Assembly: GCA_963556695.1 (NCBI GenBank)
Contig: CAUWAG010000018.1
Span: 4,340,001-4,404,000, forward strand
Reading direction: 5' to 3'
Source of the DNA: Anthostomella pinea
Lineage: Eukaryota; Ascomycota; Sordariomycetes; Xylariales; Xylariaceae
Length of the DNA stretch: 64,000 bases
Both the position numbers and the translations under genes were made by a program. Positions 10,696-22,614 of the stretch are shown here, piece by piece. The notes beneath the pieces were generated by a model. That model worked only from the letters and a program-made list of their open reading frames with translations. It had not been told where the DNA came from and did no database searches. Each line of letters opens with the position of its first letter. The stretch's first letter is position 1.

Positions 10696-12589
10696 GATAA
10701 TGTTCACGCGAGCATCAGTCAACTAGAAGCATAATCAGCACAGCTTCAACGATCCGTGCCAACTCGATGGAGACTACGGCAATTGGAACACTCCAGATCA
10801 AATCATGTCGGCATTCCTACCTACCTTGGCCAATGTACACGAAATTGCCGGCGCCGATCGGCAAGCTGTCTTGCGGGTGGGAAGGTGACATTGAATCCAT
10901 GGCGAGGGGACGACCCTCAGCATGAGCGTTATGAGAGCACGGTCCTTTCGAGTCAAGGACAAATATATGGCCAATATCTGGCTCAATCCCCCTGACGAAG
11001 AACACTCGTACCATGTGGAAACGTGGCTCTACAGACGCAGTTTATGTCAGATGCCAATAGGTTCCATGCAGAAGCTTAGCCGTTCTGACTGCGCGGGATG
11101 TCACTGTAGGCATCAACGTGGGTGGTACTGGGAGTACACAACGTCAGGAAATATCGCGAAGGGTACCTCTGATCCGCGAGAAGCGCATCTTCCGTATGGT
11201 CAAATGGTTGGGATTGGGAGGATTGTGAGGGCGGCAATATCCAAATGCCATCTTCGGGCGGCAATTAGCATAGACTGATCGAATGTCAGGTCTTGGAATA
11301 GAGTACCTGGCCTGGGTGGCATTCATGATTTGCCCGGAGACAAAGGAAGTTCCTCGATGCACCAGCAGATGCGAGTCGTCGATCCTTCATATAACAGCTA
11401 GCAGGGGATGACGTCCTTCAGCATGAGGAGAGACAGCGGGTGTATTGACCGCTTCACCAGTCCTGGGAGGAAGCCGAACGAAGCTCTACAAACGTACTTG
11501 AACATGGTCGACCCCCCCTATATACCTTACATGGTAATCATTACTAGGATAGCATCCTCCTGTTAGGTATATACTGCAATGGCTGTGATCCAGGTCCTAC
11601 CTCTCACAGAAAGCAACGCTGGCAACAGTAATAGTCGACCAACACCTGCCACGTTCGGGTCGGTCAAGTCTGATCGATTTATATTGTAACAGCAGCTCCC
11701 AACAGGGTCTGTCAGAGTCGTGCCGAATGGTGTGGGCTTTGGAGATAAAACATTCCAATCAATCACGGAGGATCGTCACCCCAGCCAGAATAGCTGCATA
11801 CACAGCTGCCGTGAGCCATCCCCGGTGAGGCCGCCATGGGGAACTGAGAGCAGGTCCCCAGGACGTGACATGTAACGACCCGGCCACACTGTGGAGAGGC
11901 TGGAGATAGTCCGTGTAACGATGTCCCCATTGGGCCTTGGCAGCAACAGCGGCACTGAGCTTCCCCTGCCCCCCCACCTCTAGCGCTCCTTCATGCCCCA
12001 AAGCCACCAACCATAGCGGCCGTGCCCGACGCCCCAGCCGTCACCCCAGCTGTCGCCCGACCTTTGAACTGCCCATAAACCCACGGGCGCCCAGTCCCAT
12101 ATCCACACCCTCAGACACCCTGACATCTTGACACCCTGATCCATGACTGCCTGCCACCTCGACGGTCTTTGTCACTTCCATGTGCACTCAACACCAACCC
12201 CGCAGAATACAAACGCCCGACAAATCATAGCGGCGTTCTTGGGAATCGAGTGCTCCGTCAATTGGCTTGTCCGTCATCCAGATGATACGGCCACCATCCA
12301 GCAGTGAAAGACGGCCATCATCAACATCACCACCATCATTCTCCAGCTTGGGATTCAACTCCAACGCCTCGACTCCTCCGACCCCGCTTCACCATCACCG
12401 CCACTACTACCACTACCACCACCCCGATTACCACCCCGAACCATCGAGTCCGCACACTTCGGGATCTTGATGGCACTTCCCCTGCCAGCAGCCCACGCCC
12501 TTGTATCGCGACCACGCCGATGACTCTGGTCCTCCTCCCGAGGCCATTGTCTGAAGCTTCCCCGCAATACAACCGTCTGCTGAAGAGCT
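10696..12589. other. Gene-poor intergenic stretch
   Basis: 1.9 kb with only short frames and no recognisable domain. It ends in a CAC/CAT-rich simple-sequence tract and the presumed leader of the mitochondrial carrier gene. Confidence 0.45.
12320..12435. repeat. Low-complexity CAC/CAT-rich tract
   Basis: Plus strand is an imperfect run of cac, cat, acc and tac triplets (for example 12397-12424 has accatcaccgccactac then taccactaccacc). It lies in the leader region of the carrier gene and creates spurious His/Pro-rich open frames. Confidence 0.6.
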
Positions 12590-13859
12590 ATGCCAGCTGA
12601 GTCCGATATCCAACATGTCACCGGCGTCTCGATTCGGACTCGGACCATGCCTCAGTTCAGCGGGAGCGAGAAGCCGCGCAGGTGGATAAAACGATACCGC
12701 ACCGAGGTCGCTGCCTCCGCCGCCAGCGTTCTCTCTACCGTCACCGCGTTCCCCCTTGACAGTGTCAAGACTCGCATGCAAACCTATCCCTATAATGGAG
12801 CCTTGCACTGCGTTCGAATGACACATCGGTTGGAGGGCATCCATGGTTTCTTTCGTGGTATGTAAACCCCATCCAGCGCCCCGGCCACACTCTCGCACGA
12901 CGACGCCGCTGACCACACGCGCGCTATACAGGTGTGACCGCTCCCTTGGCTAGTGTGACCCTCGTACGAACTATTTCCTTCTCGATCTACCAGCGCTCGA
13001 AACACGACTACTCCAACTGGATGAAAAAGCATATGGGGTTTTGTCCACTCGAGCATGTCAATGCGGCTGGCACCTATCCCAACCTGGGCACCATTGCCTG
13101 CTTTGGGGCCGCCGGAGCCACTGCCGGCTCCTGCATCACATTCATAGCCTGTGAGTCGGCCAGATGGAAGAATACCACTGCATAGGTTACTGATCAAGGT
13201 CACACTAGGCCCTTTCGAATTGACCAAGCTAAGCGCACAGGTCTCGGTTCTCATGGCGAACCAGAAGAACGCCGATCCCAAGAAACAGGCTATCGCGATG
13301 AGCTATCACAACAAAGGAACATTCAAGACCCTAGCCAACATCGTCAAACATCGAGGTTATAGTGGCATGTATACTGGACTGAATCTGCACCTGTGTAAGA
13401 CAGCCCGGTCGGATCTTACTTGTAGCTGGCCTGACTGATCATTGCAGTGAGAGATACACTGGGAACTGGAATCTATTTCGCCACCTACGAGAGCAGCAAG
13501 CATTTTCTGACGACGTTCCTCGGAAAGGATGCCCATAAGAACCCAATTGCCGTTCTGGCTGCGGGAGGTCTTTGTGGCATCGTTTCCTGGGCTTTAATCT
13601 GTGCGTTCCTTGGTTTCACGGCCGTTCACTCCAGCTGACCACATTCATAGACCCTATCGATTCGGTCAAGAGCATCTACCAGCGAAATGCCTTGATGTAC
13701 TCGAAGGGGCAGAAGGTTCCCATCCCCAAGATCCAGTTCTTCAGACGCGACATGTACCGCGGGCTCGGTGTGTCTATGGGACGTTCAGCCGCGGTCAATG
13801 CGGTGTTCTTTTCGGCATTTGAGTTCCTCAAGAAGAAGATCAACGCTCTCCAGGATTAA
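12590..13859 (+). CDS. Mitochondrial carrier family (SLC25-type) protein
   Basis: Model: join(12590..12857,12932..13150,13209..13394,13448..13600,13651..13859), 344 aa, all four introns in phase 1. Family knowledge: such carriers have three repeats of about 100 residues, each with two membrane helices and a Pro-x-Asp/Glu-x-x-Lys/Arg signature, and move metabolites across the inner mitochondrial membrane. Seen: all three signatures are present once splicing is done, Phe-Pro-Leu-Asp-Ser-Val-Lys, Cys-Pro-Phe-Glu-Leu-Thr-Lys and Tyr-Pro-Ile-Asp-Ser-Val-Lys. Two of them are split by introns. The Gly-Met-Tyr-Thr-Gly-Leu and Arg-Gly-Leu-Gly motifs near the ends of repeats 2 and 3 also fit. The substrate cannot be assigned. 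A second in-frame Met lies 19 codons downstream and could be the true start. Confidence 0.88.
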
Positions 13860-14512
13860 ATTCATTAGGACGTCAGTTGAGAAGTGGTGCTAGCTCATTC
13901 CATGGACGATTGTATACGTCGAGCACGAGAGCATATGATACGGCGTTCTCAGGATTCGGCGGCATGGCCATAATTGCTCCACATTGGACCCCTGAAATGG
14001 GGACAATGGAGGAATTCAATATGCCCCCAAAACATGAAGGCATGCCTAAAGTAGGTAACTGTCTGTTGTTCAAAGGGGACTTTAGGCCAAGAAGGAAGGG
14101 ATACCACGGACGCGGCAACGAGAACTTGTTCATGTAACTCGATTGCTTTGCAGGGTATTATGCATGCCGCAGATGCGAGCACATTCAGATCATCATCTCC
14201 TGATCTTATGCGCCGAATAAGTCAGGATGTCTAGCATCCCAGGTAGTACAGACCTGTTAGGAAACAGTGAAAACAATCAATGCGATGCGGCTACAGCATG
14301 TGCCTATGCCCCAACATTCCCGGGTCTATCCCTGACACAAAAGGCTGATTATCCATCTGAACGCCAAACCGCCAAAAGATGCCCTATCCCTATCCCTACT
14401 CCGACATGCCGCACTTGTGTATCATAATGCATCCTCATCGACTTGTTCATACCCGCAATACCCACACGCCAGTCGTCTAGCCGGTCGGTCCACCCACGCA
14501 CGCCCCGCCTCA
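13860..14512. other. Convergent intergenic region carrier / MOB1
   Basis: 653 bp with two 3' UTRs; no gene seen. Confidence 0.45.
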
Positions 14513-15381
14513 TCAGTCGCTCCGCAGCATGCTCTCGACGAGGTCGCCGAGGGGGCCCCAGAAGTCTTTGCCGCTGGCGAGGCCGTGCTCGTCGATGAAG
14601 AGGACGTACTGCTTGAACGAGGTGTTGAGGTGGGGCTCGAGGCCGAGCTCGCGGATGACGGGGTAGTGGTGGCAGTAGATGTGGGCGTAGACGCGGTACA
14701 TGCGCTTGAAGATCTGGCGCACGAGGGCGGGGAAGGACTTGGGGAAGGGCACGCCGATGCGCGACGGCATGACAGCCTCGTTGTCGATGTTGCCCTGCAC
14801 CCAGCCCATCAGCTGCTCGATGTAGGCGGGGGCGGCCATCTTGGTGGGCCGCTTGTAGGTCTCGGAGTCTTGCCAGAGGTACTCGAATCTGGGACGGAGA
14901 TATGGGTGGTTAGTGGTGGGATGTAGAGGCAGGTATAGATAGTCCTTTCTGAAGGTGCGTATGGCGGGTACTCGATAAATGCGCGGACGGGGATAGGGGA
15001 AACTCACTCGTCGGTGGCCTTCATCTCGGGGCACGACTGCGGCGAGCAGAACTCGGTGATGGCGCCGTAGAGCAGGTTGATCTGGTTGTAGAAATCGACC
15101 ATGTTGACGGCCAGCCACTCGTTCTCGTCCTCGCCCTCGGGCAGCTTGACCACCTTGCGCAGGCTGCCGCCGCCCAGCGTCGCCTCGGCGTACTGCCGCA
15201 GCTGGTAGCTCGTGTTTCCACCCTTGCCCGTCCGCGAGCGGAACTGGTTGCGCGCGCGCTGGTTGCTATTGGACCGCGGGGGTTAAGTGTCAGCTCTGGA
15301 TGGATCGTGGACTTCCTGGTAGGACGGCGGGTGGTGAGATGTTAGATGGGTCACGTACATGGTCGTTGCGAACGAGGTCAT
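14513..15381 (-). CDS. MOB1: MOB kinase activator, Mob1
   Basis: Model: complement(join(14513..14888,15008..15265,15359..15381)), 218 aa. Family knowledge: Mob1 binds and activates the NDR/LATS kinase Dbf2/Sid2 in the mitotic exit or septation network, at spindle poles and the septum. Seen: a 23-nt first exon coding Met-Thr-Ser-Phe-Ala-Thr-Thr, then [16 protein letters not shown]; zinc ligands in Phe-Cys-Ser-Pro-Gln-Ser-Cys-Pro and His-Ile-Tyr-Cys-His-His-Tyr; and the C-terminal Asn-Thr-Ser-Phe-Lys-Gln-Tyr segment. Introns begin gtacgt and gtgagt and end atag and cccag. In-frame upstream ATGs (15439, 15492) would add a non-conserved N-terminus, so the short start was preferred. Length matches the family (about 210-220 aa). 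Confidence 0.92.
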
Positions 15382-16236
15382 CGTGGCCTCGAGTCTATGC
15401 CGCAACAGCGGGCTCTTGGTTGGGTTTGTTGACTGCGCCATGGTGGTCTGGTTAGCGGGGCACTCGATCATGGTGGGATGATGCTTGGCCATTGCGGCTC
15501 ACTTACGCAAGTCTGTCAGATCTTTGGAAGTCTGCTGAGAATAGGCAGTGTTGGCTTCGTCTGACGGTGGGTTGATGGGTGTTTGCGAGTGGTCTGCCAG
15601 TATCGATGTAGGTCGGACACTGATGGCACCAAGTCGGGATGGATGTTTTGACGGGTTGCTATGTGGTGCACGGGCCAATGAGCTTCTCCCAGGCATGCGC
15701 CAGCAGAAACGACCCCTGTACATCCGCCCCGCCGTTTGGGCTTCCCCACTATTGCATCACTGCTTCGCTCCCCTATTTCTCATTGTCAACTCACCTTCTT
15801 CTTGTTCACCCCTAGCGATAAATTTTCTCGATTATTTGATTGTCTTTTTACCTAACTGTCAGTCAGCCAACCAGCTTGAGCATCATGCCACGGATCTGAG
15901 CCATCGAATCTGGGACTGGACAAGTACGGCATTACTACTTCCACTCCCAGTATGGAAGCTGAGGTTGCTGTGCGAACTCCTTACCTACGTGGCAGGTGAC
16001 TTTCGGTATCACTATTAAAAAGGGACCATGGCTGAAAGGACGTTTGCCTTCCTATGCTATCTCATCAGTCAGGTCGCTACGAGTATAGGTAGTCTGTGGT
16101 CATGATACAGATGGAGATTGATGAGTTACATCTCGCTAATGTCTCCCTAGTATCGCTTATGGATCAACGCTTCGTTTTCGAGGCAGAATGGGGACGAGAG
16201 GAAGCAGAACCTCTGAAGGTGCAAGCTCCGGCGTAC
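15382..16236. other. MOB1 upstream region
   Basis: 855 bp containing the MOB1 promoter and the 3' flank of the beta-lactamase-like gene. No gene seen. Confidence 0.45.
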
Positions 16237-18292
16237 TCAGACCTTTTCAAAGTTCGCATAAGGCTCGGTGGCATCATACATCCAGCACAGCCGATGTACC
16301 TCCTCCGTCGGACCACGCTGGAAATGCAACAGGCCCACGTTGTAGTCATCCCAATCCACCATGCCCTTTGTCAGCATCTGATCGCGCGTAAGCGGCAAGA
16401 AGCTGTAAACATCCTTATTGTATAGCTCCCGGTCACATGTCCATTTGCGGCACGAGTTGAACATCACCGCCAAGCGACCTGTTTCTTCCTGGAGAAAGAT
16501 GGTGATCCGGGTGCCGAACCCCTCATACTTCCCGATGTACTCGTGGAGGTCGGCCTCCCGGTCCGGGACGCTGCGGTGCTCGAGCCACTCGATAAGCATT
16601 TCGCAGAACACTCGGTACCATGCGCCTGCCTCTCTCTTGACGAGCGGTAGGAGGTCCACGTGCGGCTTCATATCAAACAGCGCTTGCGTCAGTATCTTGG
16701 CTGACCAGTCGGCCGCGTCGCTCAGGTTCAAGCCGTTAGCCAGCGCCATGACGGCACTCTTGGTTTCTGGGAACATGAAGACGGCGGATGCATATCCACT
16801 CCACACGCCATTGTGCCCTATGAAGAACCGCCTTGGCGAATCACGCCCGATGGTGTGAGCGTCGAAGAAACTCGGGTCTCGTTCCTCTGTCCGACAGTTG
16901 ATCCCGTTGCCCCCTATTGTAGCGACTGGGAGGTAACCGCAATAGTATCCTAGGGCGTACGAGACTTTGCCGTCGATATCGCGTTGAGACTTCCAGAGGG
17001 TGGGTATTTCCCGTACGACCGAATCCTCCGTCGGAGCATGATATGCCCGTAGGAGAGTCGATGTCCATTCGAGCATGTCATTCACGGAGCTCCTGATCCC
17101 AGCTGCTCCCAGGATAGGCGCGTGGTTTTCGTCGGTGTAGTCCTCCGTGGCGACTCTGGTGTACGAGCCGTCTTGCAGTTGGGCGTAGCCATGCGCGACG
17201 TTAAGGTTGCTCTCCAGCTTGCTTCGATTCACGACTGTGTGTCGCATATCGAGGGGATCCAGGATGTTCTCTTGCACGAAATCCGAATAGCGTTGTCCTG
17301 AGGCGTTTTGGACCGCCAGGGCTATGAGGCCGTATAGGAGGTTGTTGTACACGGGTTGCGGACCTGGGGTGTCTGTTGGGCCCTCTTTCGTGGGTCCCTC
17401 TTCCTGGTCTTCTTGTGCGCCTTTGGATCTCTTTCGTGGGCGCTGTTCCTCGTGGAGTGCTTCGTCGCTCCTCTTTTCAACTTGCTTCGCATGGCCCTCT
17501 GCATAGCCCCGCTCATGGCCCTCGTCAACCCGGTCAGATCCTCCTTCGACTGTGCCTTCGAATGTCTCTTGACGTGCTCCTATAGGTGCTTCTCTTGGTA
17601 CGTCTCCTTTTTCTTCCTGGTGTTCAATTTCATGATAAGCACCTGCTACTCCTTCGCGATCATCGTTGGCTATGTCTAGTTCACTTTTCGAGGCTCATCT
17701 GCGCCGGATTCGGAGTGTGGCACCACGTCGCTATCAGCGTCAACAGCTTGGTCCCGATCATCATCCAGCCTTGGCGTGCCTCTCAGTACGCGTACAAAGG
17801 TCACTTCGTCCCCAAGAAAATATCCATTCGGGCCAAGCAGGAGGGTTTGCGGACGGCCCAAGCCAATCGAATGCAGCAATGCCTGACGAATCGTGATCTC
17901 TTCGCAATCCCTGGGATCGTTGGCTCGCTTGAACTCCGGGATGTACTTGCTGATTGGATCGTCCCACCCCATGTGAACCTGGTCAACGAGTATGCCAACA
18001 GCAGCTGAGAGGAACATCTTGGAAACCGAGGCTAGCATGTATGTGGTGTCCGAATCCGCCGCCAGGCCATCCTCCACGCAGCGATCTCCCAAGCTCTTGG
18101 TGAAGACGACTTCGCCCTCGTGGAGAACGCCCACCGATAAAGAACCTGAGGATGGGAAATCTGGAACTCATACCTTTCCATTGTGGTGAACTCTGTAATA
18201 GTTGCTGAACCTGCACTTGTGGCATGAAGCAGTAGGTGAGAGCGAAAGGTAGGATACGAGAAACGGAGGCTCTGAAGTATTAATGCGTCCAT
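16237..18292 (-). CDS. Class C beta-lactamase-like serine hydrolase with a charged insert
   Basis: Best model: complement(join(16237..17616,17685..18145,18217..18292)), 638 aa; introns of 71 and 68 nt restore frame but their donors (gtgcag, gtgaac) are weak, so the structure is tentative. Family knowledge: the beta-lactamase/penicillin-binding-like family (PF00144) uses a Ser of Ser-x-x-Lys and a Tyr of Tyr-x-Asn; fungal members act as esterases, transesterases or amidases. Seen: Ser65-Val-Ser-Lys68; Tyr269-Asn-Asn; a third motif-like His-Asn-Gly; Gly-Ala-Ala-Gly-Ile-Arg-Ser-Ser; and a C-terminal lipocalin-like beta domain. Odd: between the first two motifs lies about 115 residues of Asp/Glu/Arg/Lys-rich sequence (about 150-268, with Arg-Pro-Arg-Lys-Arg-Ser-Lys). 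Without the 68-nt intron the frame stops at 17676. No signal peptide. A frame-shifted gene remains possible. Confidence 0.7.
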
Positions 18293-19238
18293 GTTGGTTC
18301 CCTGCGTGTTTGTGCGTGGTCATTCACTAACCTGCATTGCAGTTGGGCGGTTTGCGTTACAATTCTTCGTCATTTTGCGAGCATTCCCCATTGGGCGTGT
18401 CACCACTGGTGAATCGAGTCTTTTGACTGGCGTCTTATTGTTGCCATTGGCTACTTCCTAACATCCCTCGGTCTGTCTTGTCACTTGCGAATCCAAACGG
18501 GGAGACTGGATACTCTACGTAGATGGAGTCCCAGGATAGATAATCCCGAATTCAGGTATCTGTAGTTCGATTTCTATTAAGCGCTTCGAGGCTGTAAGTA
18601 CACGAGGCCGTCTCTTCGACAGAGAACGGCCGGATATGCTGCAATAAACTTGAAAAAGGGCATCAAAAGCCGCACCAGGGTCCAGCTGCACCCCCCAAGT
18701 CAGTACTAGACTCATCATTGCCTCGCATATTTCCCATGGATTTCGAAGCACTTGAAGCCAAGAGGATGTGATTTCCACCGTAACTGTAACTACTTCATCA
18801 AGAGCTGTAGGGTAGAAGTTGGCTTGGTATCCAATCGAACATGAAGGCCCAGGTTACCTGAGAGCAAAGATCGCAGCTTTGCGGCGCTCTCTGTCGTGAC
18901 GACCGGACTAGAGTGACCATGTGTGCTGAAGTACGTAACAGGTGGACCTGGCAGTGGAAGCACATGATCGGCAGCGAGCTCTATAGTCCTCTAAGTGGTG
19001 AGCAGGACGAGGACGACCCCGCAGATGTCGTCGGTCCCCAGGTTTTGGGGGGTCCGGATAATTGACATCTCCACATGGGGTTGCGGGCAGGCTTGTGCAG
19101 ATGCTTCTGGTGAATGGATACCGAGTGAATGATGTAGTATTGGAGAGTCTGCGGGTGAGAAGCTTCGCCTTCATGTCTGGACATCGCACAATGTCAGGAA
19201 TACCAGGAGTTCTCCTGGATTCTTATTGAACTTCAACA
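18293..19238. promoter_or_regulatory. Divergent upstream region, beta-lactamase-like and six-hairpin genes
   Basis: 946 bp between oppositely oriented starts. A short minus-strand open frame (18515-18778) has no recognisable motif and is not called. Confidence 0.4.
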
Positions 19239-21585
19239 ATGCGGATATCATCAGTTCTCGTCCTTCCCCTGCTCAGCGTCGTCTACGCAGCAAGCCATAA
19301 AATCGACAGACGACAAGTAGTCCAATCGTTCAACCCCCGGCGCAATGCCAGTTCCAGCACGTCACCATTGCAGGTCGGCAATGGCAACTTCGCATTCGGG
19401 GTCGACGTGACGGGCCTGCAGACATTCAGCCCCTTCGCAACCATGTCGACCTGGGGATGGCACAACTTCAGCCTACCGACCACTGAGGGTCAGACCTCCG
19501 TTGATGGTAAGTGCCCCCGCCTCCTGGCATTGGAACTCTCTGACGTGGTCAAAGACTTCACCGGGGTGGACTGGTGGACGCATGGTCGACTGGTCAACTA
19601 CGATCAGCCGAACCCGGCGCAGAATGAAATCTCCAACTGGTTGATCCAGAACCCGCAACGGCTGAACCTGGCGAGGATAGGCTTCTCGTTCAATGGTGGT
19701 AATGTGACTGAAGCGGATCTGGGTGACAAGGCCCAAACGCTTGACTTATGGACGGGCAAAATCTCATCCTCGTTCACTTACAAAGGGGCCCAAGTGGAGA
19801 TTGAAACATGGGCAGATCCAAACTCAGATACGATTGGGATCGCCGTTGAGTCGGAGCTACTATCAACGGGAACTTTTGGGATCTTCTTCGACTTTCCGAT
19901 GCCAACGCTGAATAAGTTCGGCGCACCTTTTGTCGGTGTCTTCAACGCTACCGATAACCATACCACAACCCTTCAGTCATTGCCGAAAGGGGCTACTATC
20001 CAGCACGATATCGACGCGACGTCCTACTTGGTCACGTTCAGCTGGGATGGCGCGGCCGAGATCTTAGGCCCTAGCCAAGGGACTCATCGTTACCTTCTGC
20101 AACCATTAGAGGGCACCAAGGCCATCGCACTGTCAGCCGCCTTCTCTCCAGATATGAAAGCGCATGTTCCGCCGGTGGATGTCATCAAAACGGCATCTGA
20201 GACGGAGTGGGAAGCCTACTGGAACTCCGGGGCGTTCATCGACTTGTCGAAAACGCAGTCGTCAAATGCTACGGAACTGCAACGACGGATAATCCTGTCG
20301 CAGTATCTTACCGTTGTCAACTCGGCTTCTTCATATCCCCCACAAGGTGAGTCATCCGACATTTCTGCCTGAAGAATAGCTGAGCAATGCTGATGCAAAA
20401 CAGAGTCTGGTAAGCCGTCATACTGTGTTGAGGAGACATGGTCGATTTCGCCGCCATCTGTGAAAACAACTTGCTAATACGCAACGAAGGTCTGGTGAAC
20501 AATGGGTGGTATGGGAAGTTCCATGTCGGTGCCACTTACCATCCTGTCTGACATGACTTCCATAGTACTGACCTCACTGCTAGCTCGAGATGGTATTATG
20601 GCATCTGCTCCATTTCGCCCGATGGAACAAATTCCCCCTACTATGGCGCAGTCTCCCGAACATGTACACCCAATTCCTGAACTCATCGCTCGACCGCGCA
20701 CAAGCCCAGGGGTACGACGGTGCTAGATGGGGCAAGATGACCGATCCCTCAGGGAGGTCAGCACCCGGCGAGATCAACTCGCTACTGATATGGCAACAGC
20801 CGCATCCGATGTATTTCGCAGAGGTCGAGTACAGGTCGTTTCCCAACCACACAACACTCACGAACTGGGACGAGATCCTGACGCCGACAGCCGACTTCAT
20901 GGCCTCGTACGCCTTCTTCAACGAGTCGACCCAAGTCTACGACCTCGGCCCGCCCATGTATCCGGTCTCGGAGAACACGAACCCAAACGCTACCATCAAC
21001 CCGGCGTTCGAGCTTGCGTACTGGCGGTTCGGCGTCGACGTTGCCATCAAGTGGAAACAGAGACAGAACCTCACAGCACCCGCAAAATGGATTTCAGTAC
21101 GGGACAATCTAGCCCCCCTACCGACCGCCGACGACGCATTCGCCGTCTACGAGGGCATCCCGAACATGTGGCAGAACACAACCGTGCAAGACCACCCAGC
21201 CCTCTCCGCCATCTTTGGGCTCCTGCCACCGCCGAGCAGCGGACCGGGGCTCAACATGACCATCGTCCAGAACACAGCCGACAAGATCCGCAACGGCTGG
21301 GACCTGGCCGACTGCTGGGGATGGGACTTTCCCATGCTGGCCATGAACGCGCTGCGGCTGGGCGACGTGGACGGGGCCGTCGCGTACCTGCTGCACCCGC
21401 TGTTCGAGTTCGACGATGCCGGGTATTCCGTCGGCGGGGTGCGCGTGCCGACGCCGTATTTTCCGGGGGCGGGCGCGCTGTTGTTGGCGACGGCTATGAT
21501 GGCGGGTGGGTGGGATGGTGAGCCCGGACCGCGGTTCCCGGGTGGGTGGGATGTTGCGGTTGAAGGGTTTGTGCCGGGCTTGTGA
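19239..21585 (+). CDS. Secreted six-hairpin glycosidase-like enzyme
   Basis: Model: join(19239..20346,20404..20409,20490..20524,20584..21585), 716 aa. Seen: a signal peptide at 1-17 (Met-Arg-Ile-Ser-Ser-Val-Leu then Leu-Ser-Val-Val-Tyr-Ala); many Asn-x-Ser/Thr sites; an N-terminal beta-sandwich-like half; and a C-terminal half with Gly-Trp-Tyr-Gly-Lys-Phe-His-Leu-Glu-Met, Ala-Arg-Trp-Gly-Lys-Met-Thr-Asp-Pro-Ser-Gly and Leu-Ile-Trp-Gln-Gln-Pro-His-Pro, features of (alpha/alpha)6 six-hairpin glycosidases. I infer an extracellular carbohydrate hydrolase; the sugar is unknown. The second exon is only 6 nt and completes Pro-Pro-Gln-Glu-Ser-Gly-Leu (residues 366-372). Introns are 57, 80 (branch gctaatac) and 59 nt. 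Skipping the microexon also keeps frame but removes Glu-Ser. Followed on the same strand by a GH55 gene, so two secreted wall-degrading enzymes are neighbours. Confidence 0.85.
20404..20409 (+). other. 6-nt microexon of the six-hairpin glycosidase gene
   Basis: AGTCTG flanked by acceptor aaacag and donor gtaagc. It supplies two bases of Glu370, all of Ser371 and one base of Gly372, and joins phase 1 to phase 1 on both sides. Confidence 0.65.
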
Positions 21586-22614
21586 TGGGGGATGAGATGT
21601 GTGTCATTAGGGTCGGCATGGTCTGGGTGAGGGATGAACCTTATATTAGCTACTTGAATTGGGTGGTTCGCTCAGAGTAGAGTTGTGGTCAGCGATGCTT
21701 TCTCGTGACGGTACCAAGGCCAGTCAAGGTCAGTGACCAGTACTCACGACAGACGGTCTAGGCGTCGTAGTTTCACATGTCTGGTATACCCAGAGTAGTA
21801 TACGTCGACAGAGTGGGAGTTCGGGCCTGACCCCAAGCCCCAAACCAGTTTTCGCTGGCACCATCGGTGGTCGGTCCCGTATTGAAGGTTGTCGCATGGA
21901 TCTGAAGTCTCAAAATACCTAATCGCCGTTCTTGACCTCGAGGATTACCGATAGCGCACAATATCTGCAGCAGCGGATTGGATAACTTATCGATATCCCC
22001 ACGGGCCATGCCACTGCCATGGCGCATATCGGCCAGCCTTAATTTCAAATCGCTCCACCTACCTACATCTCCCCAAGAAGGAGACGACTCGATGTTATGG
22101 TTATCATGAGAGAAGTTCCAACATGATATGACGGTGTTGGATCTTGTAGGCGAGAGCTTGGAGGAACAACAGTGGAGAGTGTTTTGGAACTGTCGAAGAT
22201 GGTAGATCATGATCTGCAGCTGGATGCTGGAAGCTGACGCTTGTCGGAGCTGCTTGTTGCTTTAAATAGCAACGCAAGATGGGGATTGCCATGATCCATC
22301 ATGTCACGCCTCATCCTTGCTGCCGGGACCAGGATCTCGCTCTCGGTTTAGATCACAGCGCCGCGCCCACGGACGCTGGAAGGATCAGGAACCTCACCTG
22401 TCCATGGTTTCACTCACGGCCTCCGGGCTGCAACCGGCTACTATCACCTGCGCCTATCAAGTTCGATCCACTCGTCGTTTCTCGTCATGTCATACATCAT
22501 GGCGCGCTCAGCTGCCTCGTCGTTCCTCTCGCCCTTCCATCTGGCCTTTGTCGAGTGATCCCTCATTTCCTTTCCCTTTCTGAGACTCTATTCTCATGTC
22601 CACTCGTTAATAAG
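21586..22614. other. Intergenic region before the GH55 gene
   Basis: 1,029 bp with the six-hairpin 3' UTR and GH55 promoter. The last 336 bases are open in the GH55 frame but precede a clear signal peptide, so I treat them as leader. Confidence 0.45.

Noticed and set aside
12310..12460. His/Thr/Pro-rich frames in the CAC-rich tract
   Set aside because: Simple-sequence DNA gives open frames in several registers; none has a domain or splices into the carrier.
17356..17679. Hydrophobic 107-residue plus-strand frame that looks like a membrane protein
   Set aside because: It is exactly antisense to the charged insert of the beta-lactamase-like gene; charged codons read backward give Leu/Phe/Ser.
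17676..17690. Beta-lactamase-like gene read as frameshifted at an A4 run
   Set aside because: A 68-nt intron (17617-17684) restores frame in phase, so damage is not required, although it is not excluded.
20727..21521. Plus-strand second frame of about 264 codons inside the six-hairpin gene
   Set aside because: Arg/His/Pro-rich shadow of the conserved glycosidase frame.
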